Below are positions 25,385 to 32,787 of a DNA stretch of 36,848 bases, one piece after another. Source of the stretch: Desulfobacula sp. GTDB lineage: Bacteria > Desulfobacterota > Desulfobacteria > Desulfobacterales > Desulfobacteraceae. Position 1 is the stretch's first letter. The number at the start of each line of letters is the position of its first letter. The stretch covers positions 1 to 36,848 of the forward strand of contig JABGOU010000039.1 in NCBI GenBank assembly GCA_018645325.1, read 5' to 3'. Under the pieces are notes generated by a model, which did not search any database, had not been told where the DNA came from, and saw only the letters and a program-made list of their open reading frames with translations. The position numbers were made by a program, and so were the translations under genes.

Positions 25385-26011
25385 TTACTTCTTACCTTTT
25401 GCTATAATATATATTTCTTTACTCTGCTTTCTGCAACTTTCCGGTTTAAATATTTTGCAATCTTTAAATTTGGACTTAACATTTTTTTGAAACGCATTAA
25501 AGTCATTACCCTGAAATATCTTGCAAACAAAATTTCCATTTTTAAGCAAAAAATCATCTGCAACCTTTAAAGCCATATTGCAAAGGTCAAAAGATCTTAA
25601 TGCATCCACGTCCTTTCTTCCCGTTGTTGCAGGAGCCATATCACTGAGTATTGTATTGAATCGGGTCTTTTCATCAAAAACAGATCCATTATCCATATTT
25701 AGTATATTGTCTTCAATTGCAACTACATTTTCAGGCAATAGAATCTGGATCTGTTTTAAATCAATACCAAAGACTTTTCCCTGGTTCCCTACCTTTTTGG
25801 CTGCATATAACAACCATGAACCCGGTGCGCACCCAAGATCAAGCACCATATCCTTTTTTTTCAAAACTTGAAATTTATTTTGAATTTCTTCAAGTTTATA
25901 CACTGATCGAGCAGGATAATTCTCATTTTTTGCCCTTTGAGTCAAATGATCTGCCCACTGATTCTTGCCAGGTTTTTTATTATTCGGGGTTTTCTTTTTT
26001 TTGGCTGCCAT
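25385..26011 (-). CDS. rlmE: 23S rRNA 2'-O-ribose methyltransferase RlmE (FtsJ)
   Basis: This 208-residue SAM-dependent enzyme should methylate the ribose of U2552 (E. coli number) in the ribosomal A-site loop. The SAM motif is LDLGCAPGSW. The catalytic K-D-K-E set is visible: RSVYKLEE, LSDMAPATTG, FVCKIFQG and SKEIYIIA. A lysine-rich N-terminal extension (MAAKKKKTPNNKKPGK) may bind RNA. Its ATG overlaps the radA stop by one base (TAATG), which indicates coupling. Confidence 0.93.
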   Translation of the reverse strand: MAAKKKKTPNNKKPGKNQWADHLTQRAKNENYPARSVYKLEEIQNKFQVLKKKDMVLDLGCAPGSWLLYAAKKVGNQGKVFGIDLKQIQILLPENVVAIEDNILNMDNGSVFDEKTRFNTILSDMAPATTGRKDVDALRSFDLCNMALKVADDFLLKNGNFVCKIFQGNDFNAFQKNVKSKFKDCKIFKPESCRKQSKEIYIIAKGKK

Positions 26012-27372
26012 TAAAACAAGACCTCCATGGCATCTTTTAAAAAGCTGACACTTTCAATGGTCATTCCTTTAATTTTTGATAATTGTTTGATCGTACTGCT
26101 GGGAACAAGGCACTTTGTAAATCCCATTTTACAAGCTTCTTTAATTCTTGCCTGAACATGACCCACAGCCCTTATCTCTCCTGTAAGTCCTATCTCTCCA
26201 ATCAAGGTAGTTTCTTTATCCACTGGTTTATCAAGAAAAGTTGACGCCAGTGCTGTTGCAATAGCAAGGTCCACAGCCGGCTCTACTATTTTCACTCCCC
26301 CTGTGACATTCATGAAAATATCAAGACCGGTAAGATTCATCCCAAGCCTTTTTTCCATTACTGCAACAATTAAAGCAACCCTGTGACTATCCAGACCTAA
26401 AATCGTCCTCCTTGGTGTCCCGCTGGAACTTGAAACAAGGCCTTGAATTTCAACAAGGATGGGCCGTGTGCCTTCCATACATGAGGTCACAACAGAACCA
26501 GGTGCAACGGCTGATCTTTCAGCTAAAAAGACGGCTGAGGGGTTGGGAACCTCGATCAGCCCTTTTTCATTCATCTCAAACACACCAATCTCATTTGTGG
26601 AACCAAACCTGTTTTTAACGGCCCTTAAAATTCTGAACACATGGCTTTTATCCCCTTCAAAATATAAAACAGTATCCACCATATGTTCCATAATCCTGGG
26701 CCCGGCTATGGCACCAACTTTGGTGACATGACCCACAAGAAAAATAGGAAGACCCGTTGTCTTTGCAAGCTTCATAAACTTCATGGCCGCTTCTCTGATC
26801 TGTGTCACAGAGCCTGGGGTTGAAGAGACATCAGGATGAAACACTGTCTGGATGGAATCTATCACCAAAGCATCATATTTAGTTAATCCCACCATGGCAA
26901 GAATGGAATCCAGATCGGTTTCAGACACCACAAACATGGACGACCCATGGGAATTAAGCCTTTTTCCCCTCATTGAAATCTGCCGGACAGACTCTTCTCC
27001 TGATACATAGAGACACTTTTTACCTAAACTGGATAAGCTGGACAACACCTGAAGCATGAGCGTGGATTTTCCAATTCCAGGGTCGCCGCCAATCAAAATC
27101 AATGTGCCATCAACAATTCCACCCCCAAGCACTCGATCAAATTCCCCTACCCCGGTTTTAATCCTGTCCGTTTCTTTAACTTCTACAGAGTCAAGCAGGA
27201 CAGGTTCAGGTAAAAAAGAAGATTTTTTCTTTTTCAACACACCTGAACTAATCTGTTCTTCCACCAAAGTGTCCCAGGCGTTGCAATCAGGACATCTCCC
27301 CATCCACTTAGGGGTCTGTCCGCCACAGGACTGGCATCTGAAAATAAACTTATCCCTTTTTTGTTTTTGCAT
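26011..27372 (-). CDS. radA: DNA repair protein RadA (Sms)
   Basis: This 453-residue RecA-like helicase helps process recombination intermediates. It has an N-terminal zinc finger (CQSC then CPDC), Walker A GGDPGIGKST, the RadA-specific KNRFGSTNE motif and a Lon-like C-terminal domain (about 275-453, with DLAIATALAST and GEIGLTGEIRAVG). All family motifs are present and the length is normal. No good ribosome-binding site precedes ATG 27372. It heads the leftward radA-rlmE-yebC operon; the 290-bp upstream spacer holds its promoter region and the divergent TM2 gene's leader. Confidence 0.96.
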   Translation of the reverse strand: MQKQKRDKFIFRCQSCGGQTPKWMGRCPDCNAWDTLVEEQISSGVLKKKKSSFLPEPVLLDSVEVKETDRIKTGVGEFDRVLGGGIVDGTLILIGGDPGIGKSTLMLQVLSSLSSLGKKCLYVSGEESVRQISMRGKRLNSHGSSMFVVSETDLDSILAMVGLTKYDALVIDSIQTVFHPDVSSTPGSVTQIREAAMKFMKLAKTTGLPIFLVGHVTKVGAIAGPRIMEHMVDTVLYFEGDKSHVFRILRAVKNRFGSTNEIGVFEMNEKGLIEVPNPSAVFLAERSAVAPGSVVTSCMEGTRPILVEIQGLVSSSSGTPRRTILGLDSHRVALIVAVMEKRLGMNLTGLDIFMNVTGGVKIVEPAVDLAIATALASTFLDKPVDKETTLIGEIGLTGEIRAVGHVQARIKEACKMGFTKCLVPSSTIKQLSKIKGMTIESVSFLKDAMEVLF

Positions 27373-27662
27373 TTAATTTTAACCCTGACTGTCTGTAATT
27401 TTCAAAGTCCTGAACTATATCATTTTGCACGATCCATATCAAGATTCAGTTTTACTGCCCGGCTGCTCCATAACCATAAGAGTAGAGTTTTTAGCCACTG
27501 ATTGGTTATTTTAACCATTTACCTTTTATGAAATGGCTATTGGTATCCAAGATCCTGCTCTATGTTAATGATATTAAAGCCAATTTGGTTTTGGCATAAA
27601 GTTTGCTAATACTTTACTTGAAGTGAAATATATTTTTAATTTTTTAAAAAAAAGGAAAAGCA

Positions 27663-28067
27663 ATGCACAGAGACGATACACATAGAAAATCAATCGGGTA
27701 TATTTTATGGATATTTGGATTTATTGGAGCACACAGATTTTATTATGGAAAACCGATTTCAGGCACTCTCTATTTTTTCACTCTCGGTTTGCTTGGAATA
27801 GGATGGCTCATCGATTTTTTCCTGATTCCTTCCATGGATGAAGAGGCAGATCTTAGATACTTTTCAGGTGATATTGACTACTCCCTTGCATTTATATTTC
27901 TAACATTTCTGGGTGTTTTTGGTGTCCATCGCATGTACATGGGAAAATGGATTTCCGGGCTTCTCTACCTTGTGACCGGAGGTGTGTTTGGTATGGGTGT
28001 TCTTTACGATTTCTGGACCTTGAATGATCAGGTATCCGTAAAAAACCGCAGCATTGCGTTTATATAG
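27663..28067 (+). CDS. Membrane protein with two TM2 domains
   Basis: This 134-residue inner-membrane protein is an internal duplication. Each half has the TM2 pattern: GFIGAHRFYYGKPISGTLYF then GIGWLIDFF in the first half, and GVFGVHRMYMGKWISGLLYL then GMGVLYDFW in the second. Each repeat has two helices with a short loop and the conserved G-x-H-R/F-Y-x-G-K and aspartate. ATG 27663 has AAAGGAAA upstream. Function of TM2 proteins in bacteria is unsettled. It appears to be a single-gene unit. Confidence 0.85.
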   Translation: MHRDDTHRKSIGYILWIFGFIGAHRFYYGKPISGTLYFFTLGLLGIGWLIDFFLIPSMDEEADLRYFSGDIDYSLAFIFLTFLGVFGVHRMYMGKWISGLLYLVTGGVFGMGVLYDFWTLNDQVSVKNRSIAFI

Positions 28068-28196
28068 AAAAGTTGATCTGTCAAAATTTTTTTGCAGACA
28101 TCATAAATACTGATTTGGAATTATTGAATTAGATTTTTTTTTATTTAGTCGAAGATGACCCATATTTTAAAAATATGCAGTAAATTAAAAATACTT
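28068..28196. other. AT-rich spacer after TM2 gene
   Basis: No gene is seen. A 17-base inverted repeat, CATATTTT-A-AAAATATG, lies at 28161-28177. The next 320 bases up to 28515 hold the repeat at 28197 and the hairpin at 28398 but no supported gene. Confidence 0.5.
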
Positions 28197-28215
28197 AGGG
28201 TTCACTCAAAAATAA
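28197..28215. repeat. Palindrome-family repeat, left copy
   Basis: AGGGTTCACTCAAAAATAA matches 29178-29196 with one mismatch, and its reverse complement matches 29203-29219. A degenerate inverted partner (CAATTTTTGCGCGTGACC, about 28221-28238) follows. It could be an end of a decayed transposable element or a solo palindrome. Confidence 0.55.
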
Positions 28216-28397
28216 GTTAGCAATTTTTGCGCGTGACCTTTAGGTTAGGAGTTGAGTCACCTGTAAGGCGTGAAAAGGCAGGCATATCGGGAATTTGTCT
28301 CCCTGATTGGTAATACCTATACTCACTAAGAAAGTGAAGCTATTTGGTAAAATTATCGAACGTGTCATAATTAACGAGGAAATTCTCCGGAAAGAGT

Positions 28398-28435
28398 GCA
28401 CCCTGTTCTGTCAGGGTCGGGACAGAACAGGGTGC
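28398..28435. repeat. Perfect 15-bp hairpin
   Basis: GCACCCTGTTCTGTC (28398-28412) pairs perfectly with 28421-28435 around an 8-base loop. No T run follows in either direction, so a simple terminator is unlikely, although it is 80 bp past the 3' end of the binding-protein pseudogene. Confidence 0.6.
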
Positions 28436-28515
28436 TGGATAATGCTTGCCAAGGAGATGGGGTTTGTTGGAGGTCAACAATTTCCTGTCATTATCCATTA
28501 TCATGTTTTTCTGTT

Positions 28516-28929
28516 TTAATGGTCATACTTTTTCGCATATGCTGCATCATTATACATGCCTTGTCCATACAGACTTTTTCCATAGTCTCTGATAATTTTT
28601 TGTCCATGATCTGAATTTAGGAAATCAATAAATTGTGAGGCATATCCTTGAGCTTTTGTCGCACCTTCTGGTTGGCATAGTCCGTGATACGTATTGATCA
28701 AATAGGGGTCACCTTTAAAAAGAACCTTGATATTGCCAAGATCTTTTTTGCCAGCTACCCATGTGGAAGAGTCAGTCATAAAATATCCATTAACCTCATT
28801 GGCTTTTTTCAGGGTTGCCATCATAAAGTCTTTTGTTATTAAATACCAATCTCCAGAAGGAGAAATTCCGGTTTTTTCCCATATACTCAACTCTTTTTTA
28901 TTTGTACCTGAATTATCTCCCCTTGAAAG
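28516..28929 (-). pseudogene. Truncated tungstate/phosphate-type binding protein (TupA-like)
   Basis: Only the C-terminal half of a periplasmic substrate-binding protein remains. The open frame runs from a stop at 28932 and reads SRGDNSGTNKKELSIWEKTG, then GDWYLITKDFMMATLKKANE, a FMTDSSTW segment, LFKGDPYLINTYHGLCQPEG and a C-terminal FLNSDHGQKIIRDYG. These match the lower half of TupA-like tungstate binders (family knowledge). The signal peptide and first domain are missing, and no permease or ATPase gene is near. The first usable start would lie inside a conserved strand. The remnant should not fold into a functional carrier. Confidence 0.75.
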
Positions 28930-29022
28930 TTATTGTGTCTGTTGTTTCTGAAAATTTTGTTGTTCAGGAAAAATAAAAGTATTTTTCTGAAATTCTTGAA
29001 TGCCACGCTTTAATTCCAAGAA

Positions 29023-29163
29023 GATTTAGATAAATATTTAGTCGATCCACCAAGTAAATGGTATTTCATTTTTGTTTTAATTATAGGATGGTTCTTTTTA
29101 TCCGTAGGGCTCATGGATAAGTATTATGATTTTTTGACTAAAAAGAGTATACTAAGAGAATAA
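29023..29163 (+). pseudogene. C-terminal fragment of a second cytochrome gene
   Basis: A 46-codon frame without a start reads DLDKYLVDPPSKWYFIFVLI and GWFFLSVG. The intact cytochrome gene at 32788-34926 has DLDKYLVNPPGKWYSVFVLI and GWIFLSIG at its end. DNA similarity over the first 90 bases is also high. After SVG the two diverge and the fragment ends in a different, lysine-containing tail. It is the stump of a diverged paralogue whose upstream part is gone; the binding-protein pseudogene abuts it on the other strand. Confidence 0.75.
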
Positions 29164-29177
29164 TATTTTGAGGCCTA

Positions 29178-29219
29178 AGGGTCCACTCAAAAATAACTTT
29201 ACATTTTTGAGTGGACCCT
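29178..29219. repeat. Perfect 17-bp palindromic hairpin
   Basis: 29178-29194 (AGGGTCCACTCAAAAAT) pairs with 29203-29219 around the loop AACTTTAC. The left arm repeats the sequence at 28197. It lies 15 bases after the cytochrome fragment stop, so it may once have been its terminator, or it is a small mobile palindrome. The remaining bases to 29257 show only a weak leader for the kinase gene. Confidence 0.7.
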
Positions 29220-29257
29220 AAACAAAAAATAGTGCAATTTATTTGAACTGATTCAAC

Positions 29258-30679
29258 ATGTTTATAATTAACAATATATTCACAGTATATACCCTTTATT
29301 TTTTATATGGGCTGGCTTTTCTGTTTTTAGGAGCTTCCATTGCCCTGAAAGATATGAAAGCCAGCAACTTGAAAATATCAAATAGTTTATGGTTTTTATC
29401 TCTTTTCGGATTTATTCATGGTTCACATGAGTGGATCGAACTTTTTCTTCTGAGTACCCGACATCAATTTACTTATAATGAAATATATAATATTAAAATT
29501 TTTGGCCTGATTTTCGTTGGGGCCTCTTTTTTATTTTTATTGCTGTTTGGTTTATCGCTGATCTTTTCAATTAACAAAAACAAAGTGGTCAAATGGTTAA
29601 AACCATTTGCAATCGTTTTATTTATTCTGATGTTGGTATATTTTTTCAAATTTGAATCAGATCACCAAAATTTTACTTTTTTTAAATTTTCAAATAATAT
29701 TTTAAGAAAAACCTTTGGCTTTTTTGGAAGTTTAGTAGCAAGTTATGGCTTGATACTTTATTCCAAAGAAGTTAAAAAAATCAGCCTTCCTGTTTCCAGA
29801 TATTTTTTATACGCAGGGCTTGGTTTTTATTTTTATAGTATTTTTGCAGGGCTTATTCCATCCCATGTCAAAATCCCTATAATTTCGATTCCGGTTGAAT
29901 TTTTTCGCGGTACATGTGCGGTTTTGATCACAGCTTTCCTATTCAAAGCTTTGAATATTTTTGATATCCACACGAGAAAAAAACTGGAACAACAGATTAA
30001 AAACCAGGCTCAATCGGAAAAGATGTCTTCTCTTGGCCTTCTCTCTGCCGGAGTCGCCCATGAAATAAACTCTCCATTGACCAATGCCTCTCTTAATATG
30101 CAAATGTTAAGAAGCCAGTTTAATACCACTTTAAATGATAAAAAAATTCAAAAAAAACTGGATGCCGTTGATAGAAATATTGAAAGGGCTTCAATCATTG
30201 CAAAAGAATTGCTCCAATTCTCCCAAACACAGGAAGCAATGTTATACCCAATGGATATTGATCAGGTTTTAGACAGCGCCATCGCTCAGTTAAAAAACAA
30301 ATTAAGCAGGTTTAAGGTCGTACGTCTCCAAGAAAATCTTCCGGAAGTCAAGCTCAATGCTGCCAAATTGGAACAGGTTTTCCTCAATGTGATCAATAAT
30401 TCCATAGAGGCCATGGAGAACTCCGGAGAATTATTAATTAAAACAAGCCAGGTAAAAGACAAAATCCAAATCCTGATTTCAGACCATGGCACAGGTATCG
30501 CTCAAAAAAATTTAGCAAAGGTTTTTGACCCCTTTTTCACAACCAAGGAAACAAAAAAGGGAACCGGGTTAGGGCTTTCAATATGCCATGGTATTATTGA
30601 ACAGCATGGGGGAACAATAACACTTAAGAACCATAAATGGGGCGGGGTAGATACGACCATTAATTTACCCATCCCTTGA
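29258..30679 (+). CDS. Seven-helix membrane sensor histidine kinase
   Basis: This 473-residue kinase has seven predicted membrane helices (about 8-29, 43-62, 80-104, 115-131, 152-169, 180-199, 217-234), with little outer domain, so it may sense a membrane or small lipophilic signal. The kinase core has H268 in GVAHEINSPL, the N box NVINNSIEAMEN, G1 DHGTGI, an F box and G2 GTGLGLSI. ATG 29258 has no clear ribosome-binding site. The partner response regulator starts 65 bases after its stop. The haem-protein operon downstream is the likely target. Confidence 0.88.
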   Translation: MFIINNIFTVYTLYFLYGLAFLFLGASIALKDMKASNLKISNSLWFLSLFGFIHGSHEWIELFLLSTRHQFTYNEIYNIKIFGLIFVGASFLFLLLFGLSLIFSINKNKVVKWLKPFAIVLFILMLVYFFKFESDHQNFTFFKFSNNILRKTFGFFGSLVASYGLILYSKEVKKISLPVSRYFLYAGLGFYFYSIFAGLIPSHVKIPIISIPVEFFRGTCAVLITAFLFKALNIFDIHTRKKLEQQIKNQAQSEKMSSLGLLSAGVAHEINSPLTNASLNMQMLRSQFNTTLNDKKIQKKLDAVDRNIERASIIAKELLQFSQTQEAMLYPMDIDQVLDSAIAQLKNKLSRFKVVRLQENLPEVKLNAAKLEQVFLNVINNSIEAMENSGELLIKTSQVKDKIQILISDHGTGIAQKNLAKVFDPFFTTKETKKGTGLGLSICHGIIEQHGGTITLKNHKWGGVDTTINLPIP

Positions 30680-30744
30680 GTTTTTCTTTATTTTTAATTA
30701 ATTAACAGCCTTAGACAAAGTCAAATTAATAAAAGGAAATCATT

Positions 30745-31398
30745 TTGAGCAAAATTCTTATCGTAGATGATGACAAAGAATACAGGGAAAACTTGAAAGA
30801 AATCCTTGATAACGCAGGGTATCCCAACGATATGGCCGGATCTGCAAAACAAGCAATGCAAAAGCTTGGTGACCAGCAATTTGATGTTGTTTTACTCGAT
30901 TTCATGATGCCGGGTATCGATGGTATCAACGCTCTGGGGGAATTTAAAAAAATCAGTCCTAACTCTAAAATCATAATGATAACAGCCTTTGCCTCCATTG
31001 AAAATGCAGTTATCGCAATCAAAAAAGGGGCCAGTGAATATATTTCCAAGCCCTTTAAAATTGAAGCACTTCTTCTTATGATCAAACAGGTTATTGAAGA
31101 ACTTCGCTTTGAAGGGAACATTAAAAAGTTAAAACTTGAAGGAACCTTAAGTTCCCTGTCCAATTCCATTAGAAGAGAAATCATTCGTCTTTTTCAAACA
31201 AGTAAAAAGATACGTTTGATGGAGACCGCACGCAAATTAGACATTGAAGACCATACCAAACTTATTTTTCATCTAAAAACTTTAAGAGCGGCAAAAATTT
31301 TACGACAAGATATGAAACACGCATACATGCTTACCAAAGAAGGCAAAAAAGTTCTGGAATGCCTTAATATACTGGACAATTATTTATCTGACAAATAG
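30745..31398 (+). CDS. Response regulator with ArsR-like winged-helix output
   Basis: This 217-residue regulator has a receiver domain (1-120) with the acidic pocket DDD at 8-10, phospho-acceptor D52 (VVLLDFMMPG), the switch Thr in MITAFAS and Lys in SKPF. The C-terminal part (about 130-210) looks like an ArsR-type winged helix: TSKKIRLMETARKLDIEDHT, then LIFHLKTLRAAKILRQDMKH and AYMLTKEGKKVLE. This output is not the common OmpR, NarL or NtrC type. TTG 30745 follows AAAAGG. It is paired with the upstream kinase and sits before the haem-protein operon. Confidence 0.85.
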   Translation: MSKILIVDDDKEYRENLKEILDNAGYPNDMAGSAKQAMQKLGDQQFDVVLLDFMMPGIDGINALGEFKKISPNSKIIMITAFASIENAVIAIKKGASEYISKPFKIEALLLMIKQVIEELRFEGNIKKLKLEGTLSSLSNSIRREIIRLFQTSKKIRLMETARKLDIEDHTKLIFHLKTLRAAKILRQDMKHAYMLTKEGKKVLECLNILDNYLSDK

Positions 31399-31434
31399 TT
31401 TAGCAAGCCTGCATTTCTCCTGCCACCAATGCTT

Positions 31435-31486
31435 TTATGTGAACTTTTCTTCACATAATAGTTGCCAAAGGTGAATATAATTTCAC
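31435..31486. promoter_or_regulatory. Tandem GTGAA-N6-TTCAC operators
   Basis: Two inverted repeats share half-sites. TTATGTGAA-N6-TTCACATAA spans 31435-31458, and GTGAA-TATAAT-TTCAC spans 31471-31486. Their centres are 32 bp apart, about three helical turns. The second encloses a perfect TATAAT. They lie about 115-165 bp before the EB_dh gene and are the best candidate sites for the adjacent response regulator. Confidence 0.65.
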
Positions 31487-31600
31487 TATTTAAGTACCAC
31501 GCTGTGTGATAATTTATACTCAGAATAATCTCAGTTACTGATTTAATCATCAAAGGTTAGACGCTGATGTTTATTTATTAATTTTAATTGGAGGGAACAT

Positions 31601-32683
31601 ATGAAAACCGCAAGAAAATCAATTTTGGTAATGGGCCTGGTTATGACAGCGATGCTGATGATAGCAAACCCGTTATTGGCCGAAGACAAAAAAGCGCCAA
31701 TGAAGCTTGTCAGCGTAAAAGCCGATACGGCTATCACGCTTGATGCCATGGCAGAAAAAGCCTGGGACAAAGCAACAGCCTTGGAAGTTAAATTGGATCA
31801 ATTGCCTTATGAACCGAACAATGGATACAATGGCATTCGGGAAACCACTGTCAAAATAAAATCCCTGTATGATGATAAATATGTATATTTTTATCTTCAA
31901 TATGCAGATCCAACACAAAGTCTTGAAAGATTTCCATGGATAAAACAAGCCGATGGCAGCTGGAAGCAATCTATAAAAAAAGACAGTACGGGACATGATA
32001 ACACCTATTATGAAGACAAATTGGGAATGTATTGGGAAATCAACAAGGTCAAAGGGTTTAAAAAGAAAGGGTGCGCAGTTTCCTGTCATTTGACCGAAGA
32101 AGGTTTGAATAACGGCATTGCAGATACTTCTGCAGGGCGAAAATACACTAATAAACCTGGCGAAACCATTGACATGTGGCATTGGAAAAGCGTTAGAACC
32201 GGTCCTTTGGGAATGTTTGACGATCAGTTTGTGGATGACAATACAGATCCAAAGGCAAATAAAAACTGGGGTCGCCATGGCGATGTAAAAACCGGCGGTG
32301 GTTATAAAAACAATTTTAATGCAGACAAAACAGGCCCGGCTTTTATGAATTCTCCCTATAGTGAAAAAGATAAGTATTGGGTGTTGCCGGAATTAAAAGC
32401 AAAATTTGTCGATACCTTTAAAGCAGGAGACGTTGTTCCAGGAATCGTGATCACTCCATTTACGGGTCACAGAGGCGATATCAAAGTACAAAGCGCTTGG
32501 AAAGACGGACAGTGGACACTGGAAGTCAAACGCGCTCTTGCTACTACAGGTGATAAAGCTGAAATTCAGGATGTCCAATTCAGTGACATGGCTAAAACCT
32601 ATTACTTTGGAATATCTGTTTTTGACAATTCCCAGATCAATCATGTCTACCATGAAGGCTCCATCGGGATGACATTCAAATAG
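31601..32683 (+). CDS. Ethylbenzene dehydrogenase-related haem-binding protein (EB_dh)
   Basis: This 360-residue exported protein has a signal peptide (about 1-27, ending LLA) and an EB_dh domain like the haem b gamma subunit of ethylbenzene dehydrogenase and DMSO-reductase relatives. Family-like parts are ITLDAMAEKAWDKA, SLYDDKYVYFYLQYADPTQS, EDKLGMYWEIN, GETIDMWHWKSVRTG and the C-terminal TYYFGISVFDN strand. A CAVSCH motif (C158, C162, H163) has one residue too many for standard haem c attachment; it recurs in my knowledge of EB_dh proteins. It precedes the octahaem cytochrome gene, so it probably passes electrons between a periplasmic partner and that protein. ATG follows GGAGGG. Confidence 0.85.
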   Translation: MKTARKSILVMGLVMTAMLMIANPLLAEDKKAPMKLVSVKADTAITLDAMAEKAWDKATALEVKLDQLPYEPNNGYNGIRETTVKIKSLYDDKYVYFYLQYADPTQSLERFPWIKQADGSWKQSIKKDSTGHDNTYYEDKLGMYWEINKVKGFKKKGCAVSCHLTEEGLNNGIADTSAGRKYTNKPGETIDMWHWKSVRTGPLGMFDDQFVDDNTDPKANKNWGRHGDVKTGGGYKNNFNADKTGPAFMNSPYSEKDKYWVLPELKAKFVDTFKAGDVVPGIVITPFTGHRGDIKVQSAWKDGQWTLEVKRALATTGDKAEIQDVQFSDMAKTYYFGISVFDNSQINHVYHEGSIGMTFK

Positions 32684-32709
32684 ATCAAAGTAAATTTTAA
32701 AATATAAAC

Positions 32710-32751
32710 TTGAAATCTGTCAGCCCTGATTCCGGGGCAGACAGATTTCAA
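32710..32751 (+). promoter_or_regulatory. Hairpin between EB_dh gene and cytochrome gene
   Basis: TTGAAATCTGTC (32710-32721) pairs perfectly with GACAGATTTCAA (32740-32751), and GCCC / GGGC extends the stem inward past one mismatch. The following T tract is weak, so it may set the ratio of the two messages rather than end transcription. It argues that translation of the cytochrome starts after it. Confidence 0.65.
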
Positions 32752-32787
32752 CATTTTCCACCCAAAAATATGGGGCAGGTTTTAAGA

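Noticed and set aside
28307-28519. 70-codon plus-strand frame in the debris region
   Set aside because: It contains the perfect hairpin at 28398-28435, has no good translation signal and matches no family I know.
31435-31458. CRP/FNR-type binding site
   Set aside because: TGTGA and TCACA are present but 8 bases apart, not 6, and the second copy does not fit that consensus; the GTGAA-N6-TTCAC reading explains both.
31399-31600. Sigma-54 promoter for the haem-protein operon
   Set aside because: No GG-N10-GC element was found, and the response regulator lacks a sigma-54-activating AAA domain.
31673-32278. 201-codon minus-strand frame inside the EB_dh gene
   Set aside because: Shadow of a well-supported gene; no recognisable motif and no ribosome-binding site.
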